Both the position numbers and the translations under genes were made by a program. This document shows, in pieces, positions 15,636-24,978 of a stretch of 35,742 bases of DNA. The notes below the pieces were generated by a model that saw only the letters and a program-made list of their open reading frames with translations, was not told the DNA's origin and ran no database searches. Source of the DNA: Paenibacillus gorillae (lineage in GTDB: Bacteria; Bacillota; Bacilli; Paenibacillales; Paenibacillaceae); the NCBI RefSeq assembly GCF_000513275.1, contig NZ_CBVJ010000053.1, positions 1-35,742 on the forward strand, given 5' to 3'. Numbering within the stretch: the first letter of the stretch is position 1; each line of letters opens with the position of its first letter.

Positions 15636-17303
15636 TTAGTCAGTCTTGCCCAGCACGCGAAACACTTCCGTCAGCGTCGTATGACCTTCCGACGCCTTGC
15701 GCAAGCCATCAGCCATAATGGGAACCATCCCGCTGCTTAAAGCATGGTCGTAGTATTCGTGATCAGAGCGCTTGGCCAATATCATCGAGCGAAGCCGGTC
15801 GTCAACAGGCAGTACCTCTTGAATGGCCATTCTGCCTTTATACCCGCTTAATCCGCATTCCCCGCAGCCCTCGCCTTTGAACAGCCTTGCCGTTTCAAAG
15901 CGTGCTTTCGCCAATATCGCCCGCTCCTCTGCGGAAGGCTCGTAGCTATGGGAGCAATGCGGACAAATACGCCGGACAAGGCGCTGGGCAACGATGCAGG
16001 TAAGAGAGGATGACACGAGAAACGGCTCCACGCCCATATCGACCAGACGCGTTATCGCATTAACTGCATTATTCGTATGTAGTGTGCTAAGTACAAGATG
16101 GCCGGTCATAGCGGCCCGTACAGAAATTTCCGCCGTCTCGGAATCACGAATTTCCCCAATCATGACGATGTTCGGATCCTGCCGTAATATCGCACGCAGG
16201 CCGCGGGCGAACGTCAAGCCCGTTACCGGATTGACCTGAACCTGATTGACACCCTCCAACTGGTACTCCACAGGGTCTTCAATCGTAATGATGTTGACAT
16301 CCTCCCGGTTCAAATGCCCCAGGGCGGAATAAAGTGCAGTTGATTTACCGCTGCCAGTAGGCCCTGTAATGAGGACAACACCGTTAGCAGATTCAATCGC
16401 TCTCTTGAATAAGCGGTAGTTGTGCTCCGATAGCGACAGCTTGGAGATATCCGCCTGTGAAGCGCTCAAATCAAGCACCCGGATAACGACTTTCTCTCCA
16501 TGTACGGTCGGCAGCGTGGATACCCGCATATCGACCTTGCGGAAATCGATATCCAGCTCTACCCTTCCATCCTGCGGCAGCCGTCGTTCGGCTACGTTCA
16601 GATTGGCCATAATTTTAATTCGGGCGATAATGACGCCATGCATATTGGTCGGCAGGTTGCGTTCCGTCCGCATAACACCGTCCACCCGGTATCGAATGCG
16701 GAAGTTGCCATCCTGCGGATCTAAGTGAATATCACTCGCCCCTAAATGGACGGCTTGGACGATAATTTGATTGACTGTTTTGACGACTGGCGAATTCTCG
16801 TCCTGGATAGCCCGCTCATCATCTAAATCTTTTAATTGCAGGTTTTGACTGATCTGTTCGATCGTTTCGGAAAGGCCATAGTAACGGCTAATGGCCCGAA
16901 CCAGCTCTTCTCGTGCAGCGATAACCGGTTCCACCCTTAATCCGGTTGCGATCCGGATCTCATCGATCGCGAAGTAGTCCAGAGGATCCGCCATAGCGAT
17001 AACTAATCTGTTGCCGTCCATGCGGAGAGGAAGGACGCAGTGCTGGTCTGCCAGTTTTTGCGTCATAAGCTGAATGATTTTGGGATCGATCTTCTGCCGG
17101 TATAATTGCACATGGGGTATGCCTAACTGAAACTCCAGCGCTTCGATGAATTGCTGCTGTGTAATGATGCCCATGCTGATCAATACGTCACCAAGCCGGG
17201 ACTTTGTATCTCTTTGCTGCTCCAGCGCCTCATGCAATTGCTGCTCCGTAATGACGCCGGATTCCAATAGCAAATCTCCGATTCGCTTGCGTGTGCCGGA
17301 CAT
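15636..17303 (-). CDS. pilB: Pilus extension ATPase PilB with N-terminal c-di-GMP-binding MshEN domain
   Basis: A 555-residue extension ATPase. Residues 7-30 and 36-59 are two 24-residue motifs of the form R-I/L-G-x-x-L/V...G...L/F...L..Q, separated by five residues. This is exactly the tandem MshEN motif known to bind cyclic di-GMP. The ATPase core has Walker A TGPTGSGKSTALY, Asp box ITIEDPVEYQ, Walker B IGEIRDSETAEIS, His box TGHLVLSTLHTNN and a four-Cys zinc site (RICPHC and GCGECGLSGYKGR). Family knowledge says it powers pilus polymerisation with PilC. It is first in the operon behind a good promoter, with AAGGTGG before the ATG. Direct c-di-GMP control is an inference from the motif. Confidence 0.95.
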   Translation of the reverse strand: MSGTRKRIGDLLLESGVITEQQLHEALEQQRDTKSRLGDVLISMGIITQQQFIEALEFQLGIPHVQLYRQKIDPKIIQLMTQKLADQHCVLPLRMDGNRLVIAMADPLDYFAIDEIRIATGLRVEPVIAAREELVRAISRYYGLSETIEQISQNLQLKDLDDERAIQDENSPVVKTVNQIIVQAVHLGASDIHLDPQDGNFRIRYRVDGVMRTERNLPTNMHGVIIARIKIMANLNVAERRLPQDGRVELDIDFRKVDMRVSTLPTVHGEKVVIRVLDLSASQADISKLSLSEHNYRLFKRAIESANGVVLITGPTGSGKSTALYSALGHLNREDVNIITIEDPVEYQLEGVNQVQVNPVTGLTFARGLRAILRQDPNIVMIGEIRDSETAEISVRAAMTGHLVLSTLHTNNAVNAITRLVDMGVEPFLVSSSLTCIVAQRLVRRICPHCSHSYEPSAEERAILAKARFETARLFKGEGCGECGLSGYKGRMAIQEVLPVDDRLRSMILAKRSDHEYYDHALSSGMVPIMADGLRKASEGHTTLTEVFRVLGKTD

Positions 17304-17364
17304 CGCGCCCCACCTTATCTTTTAGTATCCTATTGCTAGATTTAACCAACGCGAAACTGATTCT

Positions 17365-17393
17365 ATTAAATCAATTTAATTCCGTTTAGTCAA
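17365..17393 (-). promoter_or_regulatory. Sigma-A type promoter for the pilB operon
   Basis: Minus strand: TTGACT (17388-17393), 17-base spacer, TTTAAT (17365-17370), about 62 bases before the pilB ATG. The only mismatches are the last base of the -35 and two bases of the -10. The rest of the 265-base gap to the MFS gene is strongly AT-rich with no further feature I can defend apart from the -10 at 17556. Confidence 0.65.
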
Positions 17394-17552
17394 TGACTTT
17401 TGTCCTATTAAAATTTGATATTTCTATTTATATTTACAAAAATTTATAATTTAAATAGTTCCAAAGAATTAAAACGTTTACATCCAAAAGTCTCATCCTG
17501 CTGTTTGGCTCCTCCCGCTTCTTTGCCTGCATTCATCTTAAAAGCTGTGATA

Positions 17553-17561
17553 TGCTATACT
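17553..17561 (+). promoter_or_regulatory. Extended -10 directly before the MFS start; possible leaderless transcript
   Basis: TGCTATACT is an extended -10 whose last base is seven bases before the ATG at 17569. Transcription would begin at or within a base or two of the ATG. No Shine-Dalgarno sequence is present in CATGCTATACTATCCTTC-like upstream sequence, consistent with a leaderless mRNA. The -35 is weak. Confidence 0.4.
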
Positions 17562-17568
17562 ATCCTTC

Positions 17569-18775
17569 ATGGAACAGTGGAAAAAAAATCTGATCGTCCT
17601 TTGGTTTGGTCAATTTCTCGTCAATGCCGGAATGACGATGATCATTCCTTTCTTGTCGCTGTACCTGCAATTTGATCTCGGTTTAACCGATCCGCATGAA
17701 ATCGCGTTGTGGGCCGGGTTCATTTTTTGCAGGCAACTTTGTTACCTCCTTTATCTTTCAGCCCATCTGGGGCAAGCTGGCGGACCGCTACGGCCGAAAA
17801 ATGATGCTGCTTCGCTCAGGCTTTGGCATGGCGATCGTCATGACGTTAATGGGCTTTGCAACAACGCCGCTGCATTTGCTATTGCTTCGTATGCTCAACG
17901 GTACGATCTCGGGCTTCAATCCGGCATCTGTCGCGCTCGTCTCGGCAACAACGCCCAAGGAACGGACAGGCTTCGCGATGGGTACACTGCAATCCGGCGG
18001 CATCGCCGGTACGATTATGGGGCCGTTTATCGGGGGATTGATGGCGGATGCCGTCGGCTTTCGTCCAATTTTCTACATCACGGGCAGTCTGCTATTCGCT
18101 GCCTCCATGCTGGCGTGGATCGTCGTCAAGGAGCCGTTTGATAAATCGCTTGCCGCTTCCCGCACGATGGTGTCTGTAGCGGAAGGACTGCGCAAGCTGC
18201 GGAAAATACCGCAGATCACGTCGCTTTACGCCGTCACCTTCATGATCCAGTTTGCGATGCTCAGCCCTATGACGCTTATGCCGCTTTATGTGCAAGAGCT
18301 GCATGGGACGACAGCCAATCTCGCGTTCTGGGCCGGATTTGTCGGGTCGGTAACCGGGATGTCAAATATGATTGCATCACCGCTTCTCGGCAGGTTGAGC
18401 GATCGGATTGGCTCCGAGCGTATTCTCGCTGTCTCATTAATAGGGGCGGCCGTTACGTTCATTCCGATGGCACTGGCCGGATCGGTCTGGCATCTGCTGC
18501 TGTCCAGATTTATGCTCGGCGTCTTCCTTGGAGGACTCGCGCCTACAGTCAATGTACTGATCCGGAAATATACGCCGGACGGTATGGAATCGCGGGCCTA
18601 CAGCTTCAATAGCAGCATGCTCGGCCTCGGCAATATGGTGGGTCCTATTGTAGGAGGAGCGCTATCCGGCTTTATCGGCATTAAAGGCATCTTCTTCATG
18701 TCCGCTTCACTGATGATTGCCAATTCCTTATGGGTGAGGAAATCGCTTATTCGCAGAAGGAAAGCCAAAGGCTAA
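17569..18775 (+). CDS. MFS multidrug efflux transporter, broken by one frameshift
   Basis: A proton-driven exporter of about 401 residues with 12 predicted helices. The first part reads WFGQFLVNAGMTMIIPFLSLYL and then loses frame in a run of six T at 17723-17728. The other frame resumes with AGNFVTSFIFQPIWGKLADRYGRK, holding the MFS motif A loop between helices 2 and 3. Deleting one T joins WAGFIF to AGNFVTS perfectly. Later segments include the motif-C-like stretch GGIAGTIMGPFIGG and the second-half loop LGRLSDRIGSERIL. It most resembles multidrug MFS proteins of Bacillus; substrates are unknown. No ribosome binding site is visible. It converges on the ABC-F gene across a shared terminator. 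Confidence 0.88.
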
Positions 18776-18786
18776 CACGAGCACTG

Positions 18787-18845
18787 AAAAGACCAGCATC
18801 TACGCGGCACCTTAAGGCTGCTGCGCAGATGCTGGTCTTTTTTTC
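18787..18845. terminator. Strong intrinsic terminator between the MFS and ABC-F genes
   Basis: AAAGACCAGCATCT pairs with AGATGCTGGTCTTT, extended by GCGG/CTGC-type pairs, followed by seven T on the plus strand. A-runs at the left edge give a T-run on the minus strand as well, so it can serve both convergent genes. Confidence 0.9.
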
Positions 18846-18863
18846 AACCCTGCTAATAATTAG

Positions 18864-20595
18864 TTATTGCGTTCTGGTCCATTTGCGCTTCTCTGCCACC
18901 AGCTCATGAAATCTCCGATCCAGTCCGGCTGCCTCAGCCTCCGACCGGATTGGCATCGACAAGCGGCTGATCGTCTCGGCCAGCTCGCGTTCAATCCTCA
19001 TCAGTTGCTCAGTCTGCTCTGCCTCGGCATAGGACGTTACTCGTCCTTCAGCTGGCGTTCCCGGTATGCCCCTGCTCTCCTCACCGGACTCGCCAAAATA
19101 CCATTCTCCGCCGCCTTTCAACGTTAACCGGTGCGTAGCAACCGCTTGGACTAGCCTTCGGTCATGCGCAGCAAACAAGACGGTTCCGGGATATTGCTGT
19201 AATGCCGCCTCCAACTGCTCCCTAGCAAACACATCCAAATAATTCGTCGGCTCGTCGATCAACAGCATATTGTAAGGACCAAGGAACAGCTTCGCCAACG
19301 CCGCCTTGACCCGCTCGCCCCCGCTTAGCTGACCAGCCTCCTTAAAAATCGTCATGCCCCTTGAACAGAGTACGGGCAAGAACAGTACGCACATGTGCAT
19401 CAGGATAGATGGCAGTGGACAGAACGTTATCCAGTACGCTCTTCGACTCGTCCAGCAAGGACAAGTCCTGGCGGAAATAACCGATTCGGCAGCCGGGAGC
19501 CTTTACAATACTTTCACCTTGCCCATAGATAAGACGAAGCAGCGTCGTTTTACCCGCTCCGTTTGGTCCGGTTAAAGCAATCCGCATCCCCGGCCGGATC
19601 GCAACAGAAAGCTCACTGAATAAGAAACGATCCGGCAGTTGGACGCTCAACCGCTCCACCCGGAGTACATGCTTACTGCGGCATAATTCATGAACAGCTG
19701 TGTCGAACAGTGGATGCTCCGCCTCACGCGGCTTGTGCTTCACATCAAGCCTCTCCAAGCGGCTCTCGAGTGCTTTCGCTTTCGAATCTACCTTGGAGTT
19801 GCTCGTTCTAGCTCCTTCTTTGCCCAGGTTCGCTTCCTTGTAGCTCATGCGGGCAGGTTTGTTCTTCATTGATTTGGATTGTTGTCTGGTTGCAATGATG
19901 GCTCGCTCCAGCCGTCCCTTTTCCCTCGCATACTGCTCATATTCGAAGTGCCGGCGCTGCCTTGCCGCTTCCTTTTCCTTGCGGTAGCCGGAATAATTGC
20001 CGGAATAGATGGTGATCGCTTCTTCATCAAGCTCCATTATATGCGTACAAATCTCATCCATTAGCTGGCGGTCATGGGACACAAAGACCACGGCCCCGTC
20101 ATAGGAAGCAAACGCTTCGCTCAGCTGTCTCACGCCCTCCTCGTCGAGATGGCTTGTCGGTTCGTCAGCGATCAGCACCTCTGCGCCGCTTGCGAACAAC
20201 TGCGCGATTTGCTGCCGCGTACGTTCCCCTCCGCTGCCATGGCTTTCCGCCTCGTCCCTGGCTATCGTTTTCCAGCGCTTCGCGGATGCTTTGTCTCCTA
20301 AGTCAGTTCCGCCATCTTCCGCTGCAACATAACCATCTACAAAATCGCTTTCCGCCGCATCGCCTTTCGCCCCAGCCGCCTGCTTCATCTCCGCAATCGT
20401 TCCGAATCGCTTCACTGTGCCTTCATCCGGCTCCATCCGTCCCGCGAGTACAGCTAGCAGCGTCGACTTGCCTGCACCGTTCCGGCCTACGATACCAACT
20501 CTGTCACGCCGCTCGAGCTGCCAGCTGCCGTCCAGCACTCCCAGCAGCCGGTCACCTATCATTAGTTTCACTTGCTCCATCGTCATCAAAGTCAT
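18864..20595 (-). CDS. Antibiotic-resistance ABC-F ATPase, Vga-like, broken by one frameshift
   Basis: A soluble twin-ATPase protein of about 577 residues without membrane segments. NBD1 has GRNGAGKST, GSGGERTRQ, LIADEPTSHLD and VSHDRQ. A long charged linker (about residues 180-270 of the first part) follows, then NBD2 with GPNGAGKTT, QLSGGERVK and IDEPTNYLD. The tail IGYFRQDL...NVLS...LARTLF and ISRLSMPI...EKRKW matches what I recall of Vga(A). Such proteins displace pleuromutilins, lincosamides and streptogramin A from the ribosome. The frame breaks at a four-C run (19357-19360); dropping one base joins LFKG to MTIFKEAGQLSGGER. The start at 20595 follows GGGGAGG inside an attenuator stem. 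Spectrum is inferred from family. Confidence 0.88.
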
Positions 20596-20641
20596 AAAAA
20601 AAACCTCCCCAGTCGAATTAAATACATTCGCTCTGAAGAGG
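20596..20641 (-). promoter_or_regulatory. Transcription attenuator abutting the ABC-F start codon
   Basis: On the minus strand CCTCTTCAG pairs with CTGGGGAGG (nine pairs, two G-U) and CGAAT pairs with ATTCG above a small internal loop. Eight T follow, ending directly at the ATG. The Shine-Dalgarno GGGGAGG lies in the 3' arm, so the stem can both terminate transcription and hide the ribosome site. This is the arrangement seen in drug-inducible ABC-F leaders. Confidence 0.85.
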
Positions 20642-20665
20642 ATTATGGACGCCATTAGAACACCA

Positions 20666-20844
20666 TTAACGAATAACAGACAGCAAACAAACGCTGGCCG
20701 CTTCGTACAATGAGCCTTCGATATAGGGAAACCTATCCGGAAAAATGGGCGCAATAATCCTATCTTCAGAAAAAGAAACAACTGCTATGTTTCGATACTT
20801 ACTCTCTGAATACATAAGATTAGTTCTCCATCGTCCTCGGACAC
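20666..20844 (-). other. Leader region with two candidate regulatory peptides (20785-20844 and 20666-20710)
   Basis: Within the untranslated leader, the first candidate is a 19-residue frame from GTG at 20844, with GAGAGG five bases upstream and a TAG at 20785. The second is a 14-residue frame from TTG at 20710, with GAAGG nearby and a TAA at 20666, only 25 bases before the attenuator. ATTCG at the end of the second frame can pair with CGAAT of the terminator arm, a possible anti-terminator. Neither peptide is recognised; which one (if either) is translated is unknown. Confidence 0.4.
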
Positions 20845-20882
20845 CTGTTCCTCTCTCGTTATCGATTAGTCATTGCTTTTCC

Positions 20883-20911
20883 ATTATATGTACGATCTAG
20901 ATAATCGTCAA
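20883..20911 (-). promoter_or_regulatory. Strong sigma-A promoter of the ABC-F leader
   Basis: Minus strand: TTGACG (20906-20911), 17-base spacer, perfect TATAAT (20883-20888). The start of transcription would be near 20876, leaving about 280 bases of leader before the ABC-F ATG. A strong promoter plus a downstream attenuator suits rapid drug induction. Confidence 0.8.
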
Positions 20912-20942
20912 ACGCTAATTGTCCGCATGCAGAATAAAATCT

Positions 20943-21569
20943 CTACTTCACAATAGCAATCGCGAGGCCGTCATACCCCGGAAGCACTGTGCTGGTCAGA
21001 CGCTCGTCCGATGCGATCCGTTCATTGAACGCGCGCACCGACAGTACAGCCGGCCCACCCTTTTCCGGATTGATTGTCCGTCCGCGCAGCAGCACGTTGT
21101 CGCCAACGATAACCGCGCCGGGATTAGCAAGCTGAATAGCATAATCCAAATAAACAGGATAGCCGTCTTTGTCCGCATCGATGAAGAAAAAATCGAACCG
21201 CCGTCCTTCTCCCTTCAGTTGTGCCAGACTTTCCTTCGCATCGCCGATGACATATTCAACTGCCTCACCAAAACCCGCTTCCTTCATATGCGTCAAAGCA
21301 ACCTCCGCATATTCCGCTCTCAGCTCCAGTGATGTGAGCAGCCCGCCTTCACCAAGCCCTCTAGCCAGACAAATGCCGCTATAGCCGCCAAGCGCGCCGA
21401 TTTCCAGCACATTTTTCGCACCAGCCAATTGGACAAGCATCGTCAGCAACCGCCCGTAGCCGTCGGAGATCGAAATATCCGGCATCCCTTTCTCGGCTAT
21501 CCCTTTTTTCGTCCGCGCCAGATCGGCGTCTTCGCCGTATAATCCGTCCACATATTGTTCATCCGTCAC
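20943..21569 (-). CDS. SAM-dependent O-methyltransferase (caffeoyl-CoA type, TrmR/YrrM-like)
   Basis: A 208-residue class I methyltransferase from the GTG at 21569, preceded by AGAGGTG. SAM-binding motif I is VLEIGALGGYSGICLA (about residues 61-76), an acidic residue sits in LTSLELRAEY, and FDFFFIDADKDGYPVYLDYAI with VGDNVLLRG are the family metal/substrate blocks. Members methylate catechols in plants, but in Bacillus a close relative acts on tRNA (TrmR), so RNA or small molecules are both possible. A longer frame to 21659 overlaps the divergent promoter region and lacks a ribosome site. It is divergent from the RlmL-like gene. Confidence 0.85.
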   Translation of the reverse strand: MTDEQYVDGLYGEDADLARTKKGIAEKGMPDISISDGYGRLLTMLVQLAGAKNVLEIGALGGYSGICLARGLGEGGLLTSLELRAEYAEVALTHMKEAGFGEAVEYVIGDAKESLAQLKGEGRRFDFFFIDADKDGYPVYLDYAIQLANPGAVIVGDNVLLRGRTINPEKGGPAVLSVRAFNERIASDERLTSTVLPGYDGLAIAIVK

Positions 21570-21589
21570 TTCGATGCACCTCTTTCCAA

Positions 21590-21606
21590 TTTTACAATTT
21601 GTAAAA
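21590..21606. promoter_or_regulatory. Palindromic operator candidate between divergent methyltransferase genes
   Basis: TTTTACAATTTGTAAAA is a perfect inverted repeat (7-bp arms, three-base centre). It overlaps the -35 of the plus-strand promoter and lies 21 bases upstream of the minus-strand GTG. A dimeric repressor could bind, but no regulator gene is adjacent; AT-rich palindromes also arise by chance. Confidence 0.45.
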
Positions 21607-21628
21607 GCATCCTGCTTTGCCCTATACT
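21599..21628 (+). promoter_or_regulatory. Promoter for the RlmL-like/LTA synthase genes
   Basis: TTGTAA (21599-21604), 18-base spacer, TATACT (21623-21628). The predicted transcript starts about 60 bases before the ATG at 21696. Confidence 0.6.
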
Positions 21629-21695
21629 TGATTGTATGATTTTGTCCGTGAGGAAACAACTTTGTTTTTAACGAATAAGGGGAGAATGAACTTTT

Positions 21696-22832
21696 ATGAC
21701 TACAATTAACCTGATTGCGACCGCACCGATGGGACTAGAGTCCGTCGTCGCGCGCGAGCTGAAGGAGCTCGGCTACAATGACCTGCAGGTGGAGAACGGC
21801 CGCGTCCGTTTCACCGGGGAGCCGATCGATATTTGCCGAACAAACTTATGGCTCCGCTCTGCCGGACGGATTCTTGTCAATATGGGCGAGTTCCGGGCGA
21901 CAACGTTCGAGGAGCTGTTTGAAGGAACTAAAGCGCTCGACTGGCCGGAATGGATACCGGAGGACGGTGAGTTTCCGGTAAACGGCCGCTCACAGAAATC
22001 TCAGCTGACCAGCGTTCCTGCTTGTCAGAGTATCGTGAAAAAAGCGGTCGTCGACAAAATGAATTCGCGTTACGGAACGGAATGGTTCCATGAGGACGGC
22101 GGCAAATACGTGATCGAAGTCACTCTGATGAATGATCATGCGATGCTGACGCTCGATACGACTGGCGCTGGCTTGCATCAGCGCGGTTACCGCAAAGTAT
22201 CGACGGAGGCTCCGCTTCGCGAGACGATGGCCGCATCACTCGTTCAACTAAGCCGCTGGCAGCCCGACCGGCCGCTCTATGACCCTTTCTGCGGCTCCGG
22301 CACCATTCTGATCGAAGCGGCGATGATCGGATGGAATATTGCACCAGGACTCCGCCGCAGCTTCAACAGCGAAGGCTGGCCGCTTGTGCCGGACGAGCTG
22401 TGGGACGAAGCAAGAGATGAAGCTTTCGATGCGGTAAAAGATGATATTCCGCTGCAGATCGCCGGCTCTGACATCGATCCTCACGCAATTGAAATTGCAG
22501 AAGCGGCTGTGAAGAAGGCCGGCTTCGGCAAAGAAATCAAGCTCGAAGTGCTGCCTGTTGCGAAAATCAAGCCGCAAGGCGACTACGGTGTCATCATTAC
22601 AAATCCGCCTTACGGCGAGCGGCTGGGTGACGATAAGGAAGCCGAGAAAGCGATCCGCCAATTTGGCCTCTCTTCACTTCATATGCCGACATGGTCGTTT
22701 TTTGCCATTACACCAACTAAGGAAATCGAGCACTACTTCACACGTCCTGCGGATAAGAAACGCAAGCTGTTTAACGGCAGGATTCAGACGGATTTCTATC
22801 AGTTTTTCGGGCCGCTTCCTCCCCGCAAGTAG
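21696..22832 (+). CDS. THUMP-domain class I RNA methyltransferase (RlmL N-domain / YpsC-like)
   Basis: A 378-residue enzyme with an N-terminal ferredoxin-like plus THUMP RNA-binding region (about 1-160, ELKELGYNDLQVENGRVRF). A Rossmann methyltransferase domain follows: DPFCGSGTILIEAAMIGWNIAPG (motif I), AGSDIDPHAI (acidic motif), and ITNPPYGERLG (the NPPY catalytic motif of N-methylation on a base amino group). Relatives methylate guanine N2 in 23S rRNA (m2G2445 in E. coli). Bacillus annotates the counterpart as YpsC. AAGGGGAG lies about 11 bases before the ATG. LTA synthase follows after 33 bases, likely in the same transcript. Confidence 0.9.
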   Translation: MTTINLIATAPMGLESVVARELKELGYNDLQVENGRVRFTGEPIDICRTNLWLRSAGRILVNMGEFRATTFEELFEGTKALDWPEWIPEDGEFPVNGRSQKSQLTSVPACQSIVKKAVVDKMNSRYGTEWFHEDGGKYVIEVTLMNDHAMLTLDTTGAGLHQRGYRKVSTEAPLRETMAASLVQLSRWQPDRPLYDPFCGSGTILIEAAMIGWNIAPGLRRSFNSEGWPLVPDELWDEARDEAFDAVKDDIPLQIAGSDIDPHAIEIAEAAVKKAGFGKEIKLEVLPVAKIKPQGDYGVIITNPPYGERLGDDKEAEKAIRQFGLSSLHMPTWSFFAITPTKEIEHYFTRPADKKRKLFNGRIQTDFYQFFGPLPPRK

Positions 22833-22865
22833 CGGAAGCTGTACGGGAAAGGATCTTACAACGTT

Positions 22866-24906
22866 ATGCTTGATATGAAACAGAACGCCGTCAGACGCGG
22901 GATGCGGCTGACGCTGGAGTCATTTCAGCGCCTGAAGGGTCTGGACTTGTTGCTTTTCTTCATTGGCATGATGGCCAAAGTCTATCTGTTTGATGCCATT
23001 ATTGCCGTACCCAACATGGCCATGAACGGCTTTGATACAGTTGTTGCGATTGGAACGCTGGCACTGGTTTGCTTCTGGACGGTATGGCTGCCGGTGCGCG
23101 GCCGGATTATCGCCTTGATTGCAAGCAGCATGCTGCTTTCTTTCATTATGTATGCCGACCTTATCTATTACCGTTACTTTCAAGATTTAATATCAGTTCC
23201 CGTTCTTATGCAGGCAAGCCAGGTAGATTCACTTGGCGAAAGCATCTGGACACTTCTGGAAGCCCGTGATTTCTGGCTGCTGGCAGATTGGCTTCTGCTC
23301 GTACCGTTTGCTTACTATACGCTTCGGCACGGACGAGCCGATCTTCGGAATCCTAGCGGAGATTACCATAGAAGCGGAAGGAAACGTTGGCCCTTCGCTG
23401 CCATTCAAATCGTGTTAGGCTTTGCCATCTTCTTCATGGGCGCTTCCCTGTCGATTGGCAACATTAATATCGCCAAAAAAACATGGGCGCAAGGACTGTT
23501 CGTCAACAATTGGTGGAGTCTCTCCCTCTATAACGTAACGGGCGTTGTCGGCTTCCACGGTTATGACGTCTACCGCTACGCGAAGGAACGGCTGAATACC
23601 GAGCAGGTGTCCGCTGAGGCTGCCGCTGGAATCCAGCAATGGGCGTCAGACCGGGGTAACAGCCGCAAGCTGCTGGAGGGTGACCCTGCTTTTGGGGCTT
23701 ATAAAGGCAGCAATGTGCTGCTGGTACAGGTTGAGGCGCTGCAAAACTTCATGATCGGCAAGTCGATTGGCGGCGAAGAAATTACGCCTAACCTGAACAA
23801 GCTCATGAAGGAAAGCGCCTATTTCAGCCAGTTTTATCATCAGACGTCGCAAGGCCGGACCTCGGATGCGGATTTTCTGGCCAATTGCTCGCTGCAGCCG
23901 CTCGTTAGCGGATCTGTCTTTATCCAATATGCGGGCCATACGTTCAACTGCATGCCGCAAACGTTAAGCGACAACGGCTATGCCGCTACGGTGTTTCACG
24001 CCTATGACGGCGGCTTCTGGAACCGCAATACGATGTATCCCCGTATGGGCTACGATACCTTTTACAGCAAAAAACATTTTGCGCTGAATGAACCGATCGG
24101 GTGGTCGCTGGGAGACGCCTCCTTCTTCAGCCAGTCTGTCGACGTCATCACAGAGCAGAAGCAGCCTTTCTACTCTTTCTTAATCACGCTGTCGAGCCAT
24201 CATCCGTTCACGATGCCGCAAGAGCATCAAGTACTGAAACTGGGCGATCTTGAAGGCACATTAATGGGCGACTACCTGCAGTCCGTTCATTATGTAGATG
24301 CTGCTCTCGGCTCGTTGGTAGAAAAACTTAAGGCTGAGGGGCTTTGGAAAAAATACGATTTTCGCGCTCTATGGCGACCATGATAACTCCATTAAGGATT
24401 GGGAGCTCTTCGAGACGTTTCTAGGCAAACCGCTCAATGACTTGGAGCGGCAAATGATCCTGAAACAGGTTCCGTTCCTGGTTCATCTGCCGGATGGCGC
24501 CTATGCAGGAACGCATACTAACGCCGGAGGCCAGCTCGACGTCACGCCTACTTTGCTTCATCTGCTTGGCATATCAACCGCAAACGACACGCTGCTCGGA
24601 ACGCCGCTGCTTACGGAACATGCCTTAAGCGGCAAAGGAGACAAGCTTGTCGTCCAGCGGAACGGCGCATTCACTGACGGCACCGTCTACTATATGCCAT
24701 CCTCGGACGGCATTGAAGCTAACCGCAAGTGCTGGAATATTGCCGAGAACAAGCTTGGATCTACAGCGCCATGCCTCGCTCATTCAGCAGAGGCAGCCTC
24801 TGAGCTGACGATGTCGGATCAGATCATTACGCATGATCTAATCCCGGTATTTAAGGAAACCGAAGCCGCTGAGGCCAACGTTGCCGCAGCAGCCGGAGAA
24901 AATTAA
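22866..24906 (+). CDS. ltaS: Lipoteichoic acid synthase (LtaS family), broken by one frameshift
   Basis: A membrane glycerol-phosphate transferase of about 679 residues. Five hydrophobic segments span roughly 15-200. The extracellular sulfatase-fold domain has NVLLVQVEALQNFMIG (metal-binding Glu), HQTSQGRTSDADF (catalytic Thr nucleophile), SSHHPF (conserved His) and, in the other frame, IFALYGDHDNS (metal-binding Asp-His). The frame breaks at six A (24348-24353). Removing one A gives LWKNTIFALYGDHDN, rejoining both parts. It would polymerise glycerol phosphate from phosphatidylglycerol onto the LTA anchor. A distinctive Ala/Glu-rich tail ends the protein. Because every active-site block is intact, the break is probably a sequence error. 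Confidence 0.9.
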
Positions 24907-24921
24907 CTGTCATCAACGATG

Positions 24922-24973
24922 AAGCCCCGCCTTTCATGCCATCCCGTTGGGATAGCCGAAAGGCGGGGCTTTT
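24922..24973 (+). terminator. Intrinsic terminator after ltaS
   Basis: AAGCCCCGCCTTTC pairs with GAAAGGCGGGGCTT, with a small inner hairpin (ATCCCGTTGGGAT) in the loop and TTTT at the end. It lies between convergent genes; the minus strand has only a short T-run. Confidence 0.85.
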
Positions 24974-24978
24974 GCCTG

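Noticed and set aside
18864..19400. Separate small ABC ATPase gene at 18864-19400
   Set aside because: It begins in mid-domain and continues the upstream ABC-F protein once one base is removed.
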